The position numbers and the translations under genes were made by a program. 64,000 nucleotides of DNA from Rhineura floridana (lineage: Eukaryota > Chordata > Lepidosauria > Squamata > Rhineuridae). Location: NCBI RefSeq assembly GCF_030035675.1, contig NC_084482.1:228538943-228602942 (forward strand). The letters run 5' to 3'. Under the pieces are notes generated by a model, which saw only the letters and a list, made by a program, of their open reading frames with translations, had not been told where the DNA came from and ran no database searches. Shown here piece by piece: positions 41,184-52,710 of the stretch (the stretch's first letter is position 1; the number at the start of each line of letters is the position of its first letter).

Positions 41184-43093
41184 AAGAACATAAGAACATA
41201 AGAAGAGCCTGCTGGATCAGTCCAGTGGCCCATCTAGTCCAGCATCCTGTTCTCACAGTGGCCAACCAGGTGCCTGGGGAAAGCCCGCAAGCAGGACCCA
41301 AGTGCAAGAACACTCTCCCCTACTGAAGCTTCCAGCAACTGGTTTTCAGAAGCATGCTGCCTCTGACTAGGATGGCAGAGCACAGCCATCATGGCTAGTA
41401 GCCATTGATAGCCCTGTCCTCCATTAATTTGTCTAATCTTCTTTTAAAGCCATTCAAGCTGGTGGCCATTACTGCATCTTGTGGGAGCAAATTCCATAGT
41501 TTAACTGTGTGCTGAGTAAAGAAGTACTTCCTTTTGTCTGTCCTGAATCTTCCAACATTCAGCTTCTTTGAATGTCCACGAGTTCTAGTATTATGAGAGA
41601 AGGAGCAGAACTTTTCTCTATCCACTTTCTCAATGCCATGCATAATTTTATACACTTCTATCATGTCTCCTCTGACCCGCCTTTTCTCTAAACTAAAAAG
41701 CCCCAAATGCTGCAACCTTTCCTCGTAAGTGAGTCGCTCCGTTCCCTTGATCATTCTGGTTGCCCTCTTCTGAAACTTTTCCAACTCTATAATATCCTTT
41801 TTGAGATGAGGTGACCAGAACTGTACACAGTATTCCGAATGTGGCCGCACCATAGATTTATACAACAGCATTATGATATCGGCTGTTTTATTTTCAATAC
41901 CTTCCCTAATTATCGCTAGCATGGAATTTGCCTTTTTCACAGCTGCCGCACACTGGGTCGACATTGTCATCGTGCTGTCCACTACAACCCCAAGGTCTCT
42001 CTCCTGGTCGGTCACCGCCAGTTCAGACCCCATGAGCGTATATGTGAAATTCAGATTTTTTGCTCCAATATGGATAATTTTACACTTGTTTATATTGAAT
42101 TGCATTTGCCATTTTTCCGCCCATTCACTCAGTTTGGAGAGATCTTTTTGGAGCTCTTCGCAATCCTTTTTTGTTTTAACAACCCTGAACAATTTAGTAT
42201 CGTCAGCAAACTTGGCCACTTCACTGCTCACTCCTAATTCTTGGTCATTAATGAACAAGTTGAACAGTACAGGTCCCAATACCGATCCTTAAGGGACTCC
42301 ACTTTCTACAGCCCTCCATTGGGAGAACTGTCCGTTGATTCCTACTCTCTGCTTTCTGCTTCTTAACCAATTCCTTATCCACAAGAGGACCTCTCCTCTT
42401 ATTCCATGACTGCTAAGCTTCCTCAGAAGTCTTTGGTGAGGTACCTTGTCAAACGCTTTTTGAAAGTCTAAGTACACTATGTCCACTGGATCACCTCTAT
42501 CTATATGTTTGTTGACACTCTCAAAGAATTCTAATAGGTTACTGAGACAGGACTTTCCCTTGCAGAAGCCATGCTGGCTCTGCTTCAGCAAGGCTTGTTC
42601 TTCTATGTGCTTAGTTAATCTAGCTTCAGAGCTTGGAAGTAACTAGTTACAAGTAACAAATTACTTGTAATTCATTACTTTTTGAGTAACAAGTAGGTAA
42701 TTCGTTTACATTTTGATTGTAATAGAACTAGGAGTAATTCACTACTTTTGTGGAGTAATTGTAACGTTTCCAGAATTACTTTTGGGCATTACTTGGAGGG
42801 GGGAGCAGGGGAAGTCTTCTGCTCCTCTGATTTGTGGATGAAAATCATGTGCCTCAAACTGGGCTTCTGTGCAGCGTGGCTCTTTCCTCATGCTCTGTGG
42901 ATGGGTAGGAGGCGACGAGGGAGGAGGCAGAGAGTGGAGAAAACAATTATTTAAAAAAACAGATAGTGGTGGAGAAGAATGGAGGGAAGGGAAAAAGGAT
43001 CCGGAGGTCAAGAACATGGATAAAGGAGGAGAAGGAGGCAGCAGCAGAATGGAGATAAAGAACTGTGGAGGTGAAAGATGAGGGTGTGTGTGT

Positions 43094-43138
<45 letters not shown>

Positions 43139-44083
43139 TGATGTGTTTGCACTTGGCACACAAAGTGGCCTCCACCACCCTCCCTAGCTACTTTGCTGCA
43201 TTTGCAGTATTTTAACTTTTGCATATCAGTTTGCTTGAGTGAGTGTCCCTTAGTTGGTGGCAGGGCAGGGTCTGGGAAGTGGTTAAGTGAGAGAGATTAT
43301 GCTGGCTGGCTGAGTAGGGGGGGCGCACGTGCAAAGATCTGAGTAGTGGCCTCTGCCTCCCTCACCACCACCCTTACCAGTGGAGAGACCACCATTGCTA
43401 TCATGGATAAAAAGAATGATTCTACTACCTCTGGATGTGTGTGTTTATTCTTAATGTTGTTTTAGGCTACTTAAGATGTACAGCAGCCAAGGCCAGCACC
43501 TTGTAGGCATTTTTTAAAGTAACTGAAAAGTAATTGTAGTGATTGGTTTGGAGGAAAAGTAAAGCAATCAGTTACTTTCAGTGTAATTGTAATGGTAATT
43601 AGTACTTTTTTGGGGCCATACTACTGTAACTGTAATTTATTGCTTTTTAAAAGTAATCTTCCAAGCTCTGTCTAGCTTTAATAATACTTTCTACCAGTTT
43701 TCCAGGGACAGAAGTGAAGCTAACTGGCCTGTAATTTCCAGGATCCCCTCTGGATCCCTTTTTGAAGATTGGCGTTACATTGGCCACTTTCCAGTCCTCA
43801 GGCACGGAGGAGGACCCGAGGGACAAGTTACATATTTTAGTTAGCAGATCAGCAATTTCACCTTTGAGTTCTTTGAGAACTCTCGGGTGGATGCCATCCG
43901 GGCCCGGTGATTTGTCAGTTTTTATATTGTCCATTAAGCCTAGAACTTCCTCTCTCGTTACCACTATTTGTCTCAGTTCCTCAGAATCCCTTCCTGCAAA
44001 TGTTAGTTCAGGTTCAGGGATCTGCCCTATATCTTCCATTGTGAAGACAGATGCAAAGAATTCATTTAGCTTATGCTCATGCT
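41184..44083 (-). mobile_element. CR1 LINE, 5'-truncated, interrupted by a hAT element
   Basis: Minus strand from 44083: FASVFT-type start, EDIGQIPEPELTFAGRDSE, KSPGPDGIHPRVLKELKGEI, GNYRPVSFTSVPGKLVE, [hAT insert], HGFCKGKSCLSNLL, YLDFQKAFDKVPHQR, GVP then a stop where GVPQGSV is expected, FADDTKLFRVV, and the C-terminal part to RAINGY. The 3' end has TTCTTATG repeats at 41184. The endonuclease is missing. The CR1 sits in the intron between KRAB-B exons 2 and 3, antisense to the gene, and splits the third duplicated block at the point matching about 19665. Confidence 0.92.
42627..43670. mobile_element. hAT-type element, 1044 bases, with 8-bp target duplication
   Basis: Both ends are CAGAGCTTGGAAG (right end in reverse complement), followed by repeated AGTAAC/TTACTTGTAA motifs typical of this hAT group. 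The target duplication TCTAGCTT is at 42619-42626 and 43671-43678. The site without insert is seen in the CR1 at about 57214-57235. The interior holds a GA run (43096-43131) and no transposase. Non-autonomous. Confidence 0.9.
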
Positions 44084-44239
44084 ATAAATTGGAAGGTTGG
44101 CCGTCAGGTTGAAGTTCCCCTTCTGTCCACTGAGAGATTCCTCAAATTAAAATATCTGGCTTGGCTTCCAGATCTTGACAGTCTGAAGGAGACCCAGCTA
44201 GTTTTGTAGCCGAAAGTAACTTGTGTGTTTCCTTGAAAG

Positions 44240-44329
44240 AGCTAGGCCTCATTTCCTGTTGGGAAGGAGGAGGAGAAGAAGATCCACTTATCCAGAGTCT
44301 CAAAGAAGAGGAGGCAGAGACATCAGCAG
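44240..44329 (+). CDS. KRAB-B-type exon 3 of the plus-strand gene
   Basis: Acceptor CCTTGAAAG, then (E/K)LGLISCWEGGGEEDPLIQ, SLKEEEAETSA, donor G|GTAGTG; 90 bases, phase 1-1. It is open and keeps the LIS-x-W core. Counterparts: 19836-19925 (open) and 11010-11094 (decayed). Confidence 0.75.
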
Positions 44330-44359
44330 GTAGTGCTGTGGGGCCCTTTGTGGAACTGA

Positions 44360-45480
44360 AGATTCCCCACCCACCCCTCTTGTTCCTGAATAATGTCATC
44401 CAGGGCAGACTGACCATTAGGCTGCAAGTTCTTCTCATGGTTTTGCCCTCTCCACCTAAAAATCTCACAACATCTCGTTCCTCGTAGTTTCTCTTCCTCC
44501 ACAGACCTTGGGTTGCGAAGGATGAAATGGTCCCATCCCACCCAGGATGCTGGGCAAGACTGTGGACCATTGATCTTAATAAGAGGTGCAGTGGTAAATT
44601 TTGGGAGGCAGGAGCCCCAAACATTCAAACCTAAAGCTTCTGTCACAAACACGTATATCTGGCACTTAATTTCCAAGTTAAAGACTATTAAAATTTGAAT
44701 AGGTAATAGTTGCAGCAGCACCGGATTCTTCCCATTCTCTGTGGTGTGTGTTGTTTGGGTTACTCGCTTTCGTTGTCAGGGACTATTTGTGCCACAGACT
44801 CCTTTTTCTGGTTGTGGATCCTGCAGACTACTTATAAACCAGCAGTTATATGTATAAAAAACAATATAAGACCTATTAAGGATCATAAAAACAGTAATTC
44901 AGAATTCTTCGGGGGGGACAAAAACCTTTCAATAAACTTGGAAAGCGTAACAACATCTGGGCTTGTTTCTCTTCAAAGGGAAAAGAACTCCAAAAAACTG
45001 GCTCCACACAGCGCTCAAAGCATGTGGCCTGAGTTGCGGGCTGTTGGCAAGGCTTCATCCGTTTGCTCTTGTTAAAAATGTTTTGAGCGTTCAGATTTGA
45101 TTTGGAATTCCCAAATACTTTGTGGTCAAAAATAACTAATCTTGCCTGATTTCCTTTTTTTTAAAAGAACCAGACCTCATTTCCTGTTGGGAAGAAGGAG
45201 AAGATCCGGTGATGCAGGAACCCAAAGAAGAGGAGGAGACCTCAGCAGGTAGATTTACTGATTTATTATTTAATTTATATCCCGCCCTTCCTCCCAACAG
45301 GAGCCCACATGCTTAGCTGTGTCGTGGGGCCCTTTGAGGAGCTGAAGCTTCTCCCCCCTCGCCCGCCCCGTTTCTGTGTAATATCATCCAGAACAGACTG
45401 ACCCATCAGGGTACAATTTCTCCTGGCCGCTTTGCCCTCCCTTCTCCTCTTCATCCAACATCTCACAATATTTCCTTCCT
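44360..45480 (+). repeat. Third copy of the duplicated KRAB-B block, part
   Basis: Together with 40680-41183 and 44084-44359 this matches the right arm (19231-21640) on the same strand. Relative to the right arm about 600 bases are missing at 44838, between cctgcagactactt and ataaaccagcagtt. It contains the KRAB-B exon at 45168-45248. Confidence 0.85.
45168..45248 (+). CDS. KRAB-B exon 4 of the plus-strand gene
   Basis: Acceptor TTTTAAAAG, then (K/E)PDLISCWEEGEDPVMQEP, KEEEETSA, donor G|GTAGAT; 81 bases, phase 1-1. It is the best KRAB-B match (KPDLIS) and is identical to the exons at 9494-9574 and 21351-21431. Joined to the finger exon (which starts with GA in the same phase) it gives a continuous frame. 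Confidence 0.8.
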
Positions 45481-45489
45481 CGGAGTTTC

Positions 45490-46244
45490 TCTACAACAGC
45501 AGACCTTTGGTTGTGAAGGCTGAAATGGTCCCCACGCCCCAGGATGTGGGGCAGGAGGGTGGACTTGAGGCACTGTTATGGGTCAGATCACTCTAGCTGT
45601 CTGTCCTTGGGGTTCAGAAAAGCAAAAGGGGACTTCTGCTTTATTTTTAATCGGATTTCATGATGGAAACCAAACTCTTGGCAGGGGCGGCAGGTCCTTC
45701 ATTCAGAGAATGGGACTTTATTCCTCCTTCAAAAACCTCTGTGAGAAATGGAATCCCTTTTGCTCTTTAAGAGCCTAGTGAGAAAATTGGCCAGCTGCCA
45801 AAGGTGTTTACATTGATTGCCAGAATTTAACACACCCACAAGCCCAAAAAGTTTATTTAAAAAAGAAAATACAGAATAAAGGTTCTCTGTTTCAAAGGGG
45901 GTGGATAGGAGAAATCCAGCATATTCCAATGATTTTAAAAAACTGACTTACTGCCAGTGATTCCCAGCAACACATTTTGATTCTACAATTGCAATCCTAT
46001 GTATAATTAACTTAGGAGTAAGTTCTACAAGGTTCTTCCTTCTGAGAAGTCATGCAGAAATCCAGCTTGCAAAATGCAGCACTTGTTGAACAAGGACTGT
46101 TTTTAAGTCAGTTGATATGCAACCTGTATTTATTTATTTTTATTCCTCTTATGTGCCTTCAAGTCGATCACGACTTATGGTGACCCTATGAATCAGCGAC
46201 CTCCAACAGCAATTTATTTATTTAATGAAATCTTAATTATTTAA
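45490..46244. other. Intron; Bov-B/SINE tail piece at 46136-46205
   Basis: Unassigned intron sequence. At 46150-46195 gccttcaagtcgatcacgac then ttatggtgaccctatgaat is a Bov-B-like SINE tail in reverse orientation. No exon was recognised. Confidence 0.5.
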
Positions 46245-46812
46245 TGAATGCGGCGGCACGCTTGATTAAGCATAGCCGCCGCCGGGATCACATCACCCTG
46301 GTGTTGGTAGATCTACACTGGTTACCAGTGGTTTACCGGGCCCAATTCAAGGTGTTGGTGTTGACCTTTAAAACCCTATACGGTTTCGGCCCAGTGTATC
46401 TGAAGGACCGCCTCCAGTATCATCAATTAGGCCGCCTTACAAGATCAGCCACACAGGACCTCCTCTCGGTCCCACCAATCAAAACAGCTAGGCTGGTGCG
46501 GACCAGAGAGAGAGCGTTCTCGGTTGTGGCCCCCACCCTCTGGAATTCCCTCCCTTACGATCTCCGACATGCCTCTTCCCTGATGAGTTTCCGTCGAGCT
46601 TCAAAGACCTGGCTGTTCAGGCAGGCCTTTAAGAACGCTGGGGGGATTAGTTTTTCTTGATGTTTTAATTATTGTTTTTGGTGTTAGATTAAATTGCTGA
46701 ATGTGTTGATTGTATATTGTATATTTTATTCTATGTAAGTCGCCTAGAGTGTCCGTTAAGTCGGACAGATAGGCGACTAACAAATAAAAGTTTATTTATT
46801 ATTATTATTTAC
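46245..46812 (+). mobile_element. L2-clade LINE, 3' end
   Basis: An open frame to 46660 encodes the C-terminal L2 region: NAAARLIKHSRRRDHITLVL, LHWLPVVYRAQFKVLVLTFK and AFSVVAPTLWNSLPYDLRHA. The 3' UTR has tcgcctagagtgtccgttaa and ggcgactaacaaataaa, then (TTA)n. Truncated at the 5' end; the surviving frame is clean, so the copy may be fairly young. Confidence 0.9.
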
Positions 46813-46839
46813 TGCTTACTTGACAGAAAGCCTCTAAGT

Positions 46840-46964
46840 CAGCCTTTCCCAACTAGTGGGCCACCAGCTGATGTTGGACCACGACTCCCATCAGTCTCAG
46901 CCAGCATTACCAATGGTCAGGAAAGATGGGAATTGTGGTCCAACATCTGAGTTGGGAAAGGCTG
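46840..46964. mobile_element. hAT-type MITE, 125 bases
   Basis: Ends CAGCCTTTCCCAAC and GTTGGGAAAGGCTG are perfect inverted repeats; the element as a whole folds back (tgttggaccacgactcccat against atgggaattgtggtccaaca). Flanks CTCTAAGT (46832-46839) and TTCTAAGT (46965-46972) are an 8-base target duplication with one change. Confidence 0.88.
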
Positions 46965-46972
46965 TTCTAAGT

Positions 46973-48429
46973 GGTTCACAAAGAACAATTTATAACATGC
47001 ATTAAAAAAATACCAGTAAAAGCAAATGTGAAGGACAATTTTTTTAATCAAAATATTACTGCAGTCAGCAATTTTGCACAGTAAAAGTACATGTTAAATG
47101 TTTTTAAAGCGACGCACCTATGTAGGCTTGCTGGAGTGAAAAAGCTTACAAGCAAGTGCCAAAATCTGCAGTTATGGTGTCTGCCTTATGTCATGGGGCT
47201 GGGAGTTCCGAAGGGTAGGTGCTGCCACAAAAAGATGAGAAAGAAGCCCCCTTGCAGCTCCTGCCTGCATTGTCTTGGTCTTAGGCCAAGGGCAGCCCAC
47301 ATGGCATTCCCTGTTGGACTACAATTCCCAACATCCCTCACCACCAGCAATACTGGCTGGGGCTGATGGGAGTTTGATAGCATCTGAAGGACACCAGATT
47401 GCCTCTCCTGCTTTTGGACATCCTGGCCTTTGCATCTGGCCCTCTCCTCTTTTGACTGCAACCAAATCTCATAGGGGCCCAAAGGGGAGAGCGTTTCCCT
47501 GTTTGGACCCTTGCCTCATCCCCAACCTGGCCGCAGTTCTTGCTTCATCTTGTAGAAACAGATAAAGTAACTGAGAAGGGGGCAATGCACACATGTGTAC
47601 CTAATGAAATGGGAAATGGACCAGAAAGGAATCTATGTTCTTCTTGTCTGCGTTTGTAACTTATTCAAAAGGTAACCCCAATTGGGGGGCACTTAGGAAA
47701 GGGGAGAATCTTGGAGTTCCATTTAATGCTAGCCCTACTCAGAGTAGACTCACTGAAATTAATGAGCCTCGATGCCTGTCAATTTCAATGTGTCTACTCT
47801 GGGTAGGACTAGCCCTGAATAGCACCCTTGGAAATTGTCCAGCTCTGGTATGCTGAGCAAAAGAGCACCACAGAGAGCTAGCCTCTGAATCAGCAGGTTG
47901 CTCCAATGAAGACTAGAGATGTCCCTTTTGAGCCCCTGCTGCCTCAGGTCTGTCTTTCTGAGGCTTCACTCCCTTTGTGATAACTGCAGTCCTTAAAGGG
48001 CCAATCCTCTGGTCTGCAGACAGGCACTTCTTCAGTGCTCCTGGGGGCCCCTTCTGGGTGTGTTCCCTGCAGAGTTAGACTAGCAAAGTAGGTTGGGCAG
48101 CATTCAGATTCTTAGGTGAAAGGGAAGGTGCCCTTCACGGTCTCGCCTCTGGCTCTACTGGCCCTCGTGCTGTGGGAACTGGTGCTGGGGACACCTGCTC
48201 ACCAGTCTCAATTTTATTGGCCTCCTGGTCAGTTAAGCCCAGGGTCAGATACCCGGTTTGGCATATTAGCTAATGGGTCTGCAGCTTCTCGCTCTTGTGT
48301 GTTGATTACTGCTCAACTCTGGGGTGAGGACAGAGGTGCTGAAGTAAGAGAAGTGGCTAATTGCATTTGATCCACAATGAGTTCCTTAGTTTCTGCCTTG
48401 CACTATTAACAGGATTTTTTTTCCCCTAG
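46973..48429. other. Intron before the finger exon; one fold-back element
   Basis: At about 47718-47818 gctagccctactcagagtag then actcactgaaatt is repeated inverted (aatttcaatgtgtctactct, gggtaggactagc), a MITE-like pair. A CR-like box gactacaattcccaacatcc is at 47318. A frame at 48116-48370 starts with a signal-peptide-like string but lacks an ATG. No exon was established. Confidence 0.5.
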
Positions 48430-50024
48430 GAGGTGATGGAGAGGACAATGAGCCATTGGAAGGAATCAAGCCTGACACAGGAGAAGAGCCCTTTGGAAGT
48501 CAACAAGGACCCAAAGGGCCCGAGGGAAACCACAAAAAGAATTCAAGGAAGACGTCCTTGACTTTTCAGAGTGCTGACGTCCACAAGCTTTGGATCCCAC
48601 AAGAAGATCGCAAAGGAAAGAGAAGGAAAAAGTGTCCACTGTGTGGGAAGATATTCAAGTTTAAATCAGAGTTAAATAAACATTTCAGAACCCACACAGG
48701 GGAGAAACCATATATATGTATGGAGTGTGGAAAAGGCTTTAGCAATAGCGGAAATCTTAAAAAACATAAACTCCTGCACACAGGAGAGAAGCCATATAAA
48801 TGTACTGAATGTGGAAAGAGCTTTACTCAGAGTGGTAGCCTTACGATACATAATAGGACCCACACAGGGGAGAAACCTTATCAGTGCTCAGAATGTGGAA
48901 AGTGCTTCAGAGTGAGTTCAAAGCTTACTTCACACTACAGAACTCATACAGGGGAGCTGTATAAATGTACAGACTGTGGAAAGAGCTTCAGCAGTAAAGG
49001 AAACCTTTGCAAGCATCAAAGAATCCACACAGGGGAGAAGCCATATGAATGCATGGTGTGCGGAAAGAACTTCAGCAATAAAGGGAACCTTTGTAAACAT
49101 GAAAGAATCCACACAGGGGAGAAGCCATATGAATGTATGGAATGTGGGAAGAACTTCAGTGACAGTACAAGCCTTACTTTCCATAAAAGACTTCACTCGG
49201 GGGAGAAACCATTTAAGTGCATAGAGTGTGGAAAGAGCTTCAGAATGAGCTCAGGCCTTACTTCCCATCAAAGAATCCACACGGGAGAGAAACCATATGC
49301 ATGTATGGAATGTGGAAAGAGCTTCCGTGAGAGACCAAGTCTTGCTTACCATCAAAGAACCCACACAGGAGAGAAACCATATCAATGCATGGAGTGTGGA
49401 AAGAACTTCACTGAGAGATCAAGCTTATCTTTACATCAAAGAATCCATACAGGGGAGAAACCCTATCAATGCATGAACTGTGGAAAGAGCTTCAGGACTA
49501 AAGGAAACCTTTGTCAGCATCAAAAAACCCACACAGTGGAGAAGTCCTATAAATGTAGGAGATGTGGAGAGAGCTTCAGTGACAGTGCAAGCCTTACTTT
49601 CCATAAAAGAATTCACGCAGGGGAGAAACCATTTATGTGCATAGTTTGTGGAAAGAGCTTCAAGGGGCACTCAAGCCTTATTTCCCATCGAAGAATTCAT
49701 ACAGGAGAGAAACCCTATAAATGCACGGAATGTGGAAAGAGCTTCCGTTTGGTCGAAGTTCTTACTGCTCATAAAAGGACCCACACCGGAGAGAAGCCCT
49801 ATAAATGCATGGAGTGTGGAGAGAACTTCAGGAATAGAGGAAGCCTTTATAAACATGAAGGTGTTCATGCGGGGGACAACCCACACCAGTCACCATTCCC
49901 CAATGCAGCTCCTGAGAATGCCGTGGCCCCTGCAGGATCTTTCCATTGCCCCCCCACAAGACTTTCCGTCTCCCTCTCTCCTTCCCCACCGCTGTGCACT
50001 GTTTTCATTGTTATTTCACCTTAA
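48430..50024 (+). CDS. KRAB zinc-finger protein, last exon, 15 C2H2 fingers
   Basis: The terminal exon encodes a predicted nuclear DNA-binding repressor. Acceptor TTTTTTCCCCTAG ends at 48429 and the exon opens in phase 1, matching the phase-1 ends of the KRAB-B exons. The first codons read [20 protein letters not shown]; there is no ATG near the start, so translation begins upstream. A basic linker (DRKGKRRKK) leads to 15 complete C2H2 fingers at about 48631-49870, all with intact Cys and His and mostly canonical TGEKPY linkers. Exceptions are TGELY between fingers 4 and 5 and TVEKSY between 11 and 12. Helix positions vary widely, unlike the homogeneous 17-finger exon. A Pro/Ser-rich tail of about 45 residues follows. 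On the same strand upstream are four open KRAB-B exons and a frameshifted KRAB-A exon, so the protein may be made with B-type exons only. ATTAAA near 50281 may serve as poly(A) signal. Confidence 0.92.
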
Positions 50025-51149
50025 GTATTTTAGGAGGTTGGAAGCATGGTGGCAGCTCAGCCGTCAAGGCTGGGAGCCAGAAGGCGAGGATCCAAGGGTG
50101 CCCCTCTGCAGAGAAGTGTCCCTGGGCTCTGCAGTTCACTCTATGGGGAAGGAAAAGCTCTCGCGTAACAGTCTCGCCGGCTGCAATCTGTTTCTGTTAT
50201 CATTACCTTTTCGATCTATTAACTGCCCTTCAAGAGAAGGTGCTGGGGGGAGGGAGGGTTACAGCAATTTAACATAGAATATTAAAAACCATTAGGGTGG
50301 CTCCTAAAATTCATATATCTTGGGTGTTAGTTCCTTCTGCTAAGGGCCGTTGGGCTCTGCTCTCCCCAAAGAAAGAGAATGTGATTAAGACGTCCAGCAT
50401 CGAATCCAATGGCTTTTATTTCCATTGCCATGTGGATTCACCAATGAATGAATGAAAAGAGGATTCAACAGATTCATGGAAGAAAAGGCTGCTATATTCT
50501 GCTTCTACTGTAGGAGGAGTTATGCCTCTGAATACCAATTGCTCGGAATCGCAAGCGCAGAGAGTGCTGTTTGGCGTGATTCAGCCTAGCTCCTTCTCTC
50601 AGCTGCCCTGCTACCAAAGGGCTTTAGGGTTGGTGCCGTAGAGTGCTCTGGGGGGGGGGGGGCAGAAGGTAGATCTGGATCTACTGGTCGAGCTTTGGGT
50701 GATTTGCAGGATTTCTGACACTCAATTATTTAACAACAACAGCAGCAACATGACTCCCTTCCTTCCCCTTCCCAAAACATTCTGTTGCTGAAATGAAGAA
50801 AGCTTGGGGGAACAAGGGTGGATTTTTTTTTTGTATGGAAGGCCAGAGAGCTCTGCCCTGGAACTCAAAGCGAGTCCCTGGGCTCTGAATTCTTTCCAGC
50901 ACCCGCATCTTTTGCATCATTTGGAAACAAAAGATTTGTTTGATGCCTGTGCACCTCTGCTCAAGAGCTGGTTGCATTTGCCTCCCAGTACGAGGATGAA
51001 TATAAAAAAGCACAAAGGAGGGGCTGAGCAGCTCTGGCAAGGCAAAAACTGGACAGCATTGTTGCTGTGCCTTCCTCCAAGTTCCTTCCTCCCATTGACA
51101 AAGCACTGGTCCATCCCCCTTGCTGTGGTAGCGCCTTTCTGGGGTTTCA
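50025..51149 (+). other. 3' UTR and downstream sequence of the zinc-finger gene
   Basis: A GC-neutral stretch with a G run at 50651-50662 and a T run at 50823-50831. An ATTAAA at about 50281 follows the stop by 257 bases. No further exon was recognised. Confidence 0.45.
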
Positions 51150-51235
51150 GGGAGAATTCCTTCCTAGCTGCACCTGGAGATGCTGGCATTTGAACCCGAG
51201 ACCTGCATACAAGGTGCTTTGCCACTTAGTTGTTT
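51150..51235 (-). mobile_element. tRNA-derived SINE fragment
   Basis: tagctgcacctggagatgct, then ggcatttgaacccgagacct and acaaggtgctttgccactta match the reverse head of the 16140-16335 family. Confidence 0.55.
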
Positions 51236-51485
51236 TCCTTCTCCAGTAACTTTGAGGGGTCTGGAATTGTGAGCTCACTCTAGAACAGTGGGGCATTCCA
51301 GGGACACTGGATTTTGATGGCCTTTTCAGTGGTGGCTCTCCATTTGAGGAACGCCCTTCCTGGGGAGGTGCATCTGCCTCCCTCATGATTGGGTTTCAGG
51401 AGGAAGTTAGAAGCGGTCCTGTTTCCCCAGGCATTTGATGGCTGAAAGACACTTCCTAGCAACCCCAAGATCACTGCTTTTTAGA

Positions 51486-51850
51486 ATGGTATAGCACAGT
51501 GGGGAGGAGAGCCTGGCTGGGAGTCCAGAGTCTGTGAGTTCAAATCCCCGCTCGTATCTCCTGGGTGTCAAGGGCCAGCTAAAGATCACCCCACAGGGAG
51601 TGGCTCAGGGGTTACATGCCCTGCCACCTGTTGGCAAGCTGTACAGTCCCAAGGAGACCCCCAGCTGGCAGTTGCAGACAAGGAAGGGGCTGGCTGGGGC
51701 AAGCTGAGCAAGCCCTAGCCAGCTGGGGAGGACTAGCATCAGAGGAAGGCAATGGTAAACCCCCTCTGAATAGCTCTTACCATGAAAGCCTTATTCAGAG
51801 GGTCGCCATAAATCGGGATCGACTAGAAGGCAGTCCATTTCCATTTCATG
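51486..51850 (+). mobile_element. tRNA-derived SINE with Bov-B-like tail (Sauria SINE type), full plan
   Basis: A-box-like TAGCACAGTGG at about 51492 and B box GAGTTCAAATCC at 51536-51547 give a pol III type head. A body of about 250 bases follows, then ggcaatggtaaaccccctct, gggtcgccataaatcgggat and cgactagaaggcagtcc, the Bov-B-like tail. The spacing of boxes (about 40 bases) fits a tRNA origin. Confidence 0.75.
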
Positions 51851-52284
51851 AGTTGTTATACTGTTGATGTGCTTGTTGCCATGGGCTTGGGAGGAAAAGC
51901 AGGATACAAACAGAATAAAGAAATTGTAGAGTACACTTTGTGTTTTTATTTGTTTGGGGCCTGGGTGTGTAGGAAATGATTATATTGTTGCTTTCCTTTC
52001 TTCCTTGGTCCTCTCTCCGGATACTCCAAATGTAACCCTGTGAGCCTTGGAATATGTTGTAAAGTTACCTGATAGTAAGAAAGAAGCACTCTGATTGTGC
52101 TCGGAGGCTGTATTTATGTGACTGAGTTTGTTGGGTGGCCTCTTGTTTCTAGAGAAAAGCTATGCCTTCTGTTGCCTGTAGAGAATTTGAAGTGTCTGCC
52201 CTGTGCCACCATCGCTCCTGGGGGAGAGGCCTGCAAGAGTAAAGTAGAATATTAAAACAGTGGTTTCAAAAGTAACTCTGCTGA
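51851..52284. other. No recognisable feature
   Basis: Unassigned AT-rich sequence with no exon or repeat recognised. Confidence 0.4.
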
Positions 52285-52710
52285 GATTGCATCAGTATCA
52301 CTGAGACTTAAGACTTAGTATAATAAGAAAAGCTACTTTATTTATAAAAATACATAGTAGATAGAAAGGCATACCTAGTTCTAACTAACTAAGTTGGAGG
52401 CGCAACACCCAGGTGTGGGAGTTAGCCTCATGGCTCAGGGAGAGAGAGCAGAGACAAAGAGGTGTCTCCTCTCTCCTGGACAGTCTGAGAAAAGATGCGG
52501 AAAGGGCAGAAGGAGGATGGGCAGGTAAGCTTCCTTAAAGACGCATCAGTCTAGCAACGGGAGGAAGGCAGTCAGAGCATGACAGGTAAAGGTAGCCAAG
52601 CCTCTCCATCTGGAGGACCCTCGCTCTATCTCCTTTGTGGAACACGAACAAAAGTACAAAGCAGGAGTTGCTCTTGCTCCACTTCCAGCACTTCCTTCCC
52701 TTGTCCAGAG
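52285..52710 (-). mobile_element. LTR-like dispersed repeat (fossil)
   Basis: Close relative of 24620-25015 over about 400 bases (gagacttaagacttagtata, agctactttatttataaaaa, ggtgtgggag, ctccatctggaggaccc). Same minus-strand AATAAAG signal. Fossil, no coding part, family not assigned. Confidence 0.45.

Noticed and set aside
48116-48370. Frame beginning VKGKVPFTVSPLALLALVLW, like a secreted protein's signal
   Set aside because: It has no ATG, no downstream domain and no splice support; it lies in the intron before the finger exon.
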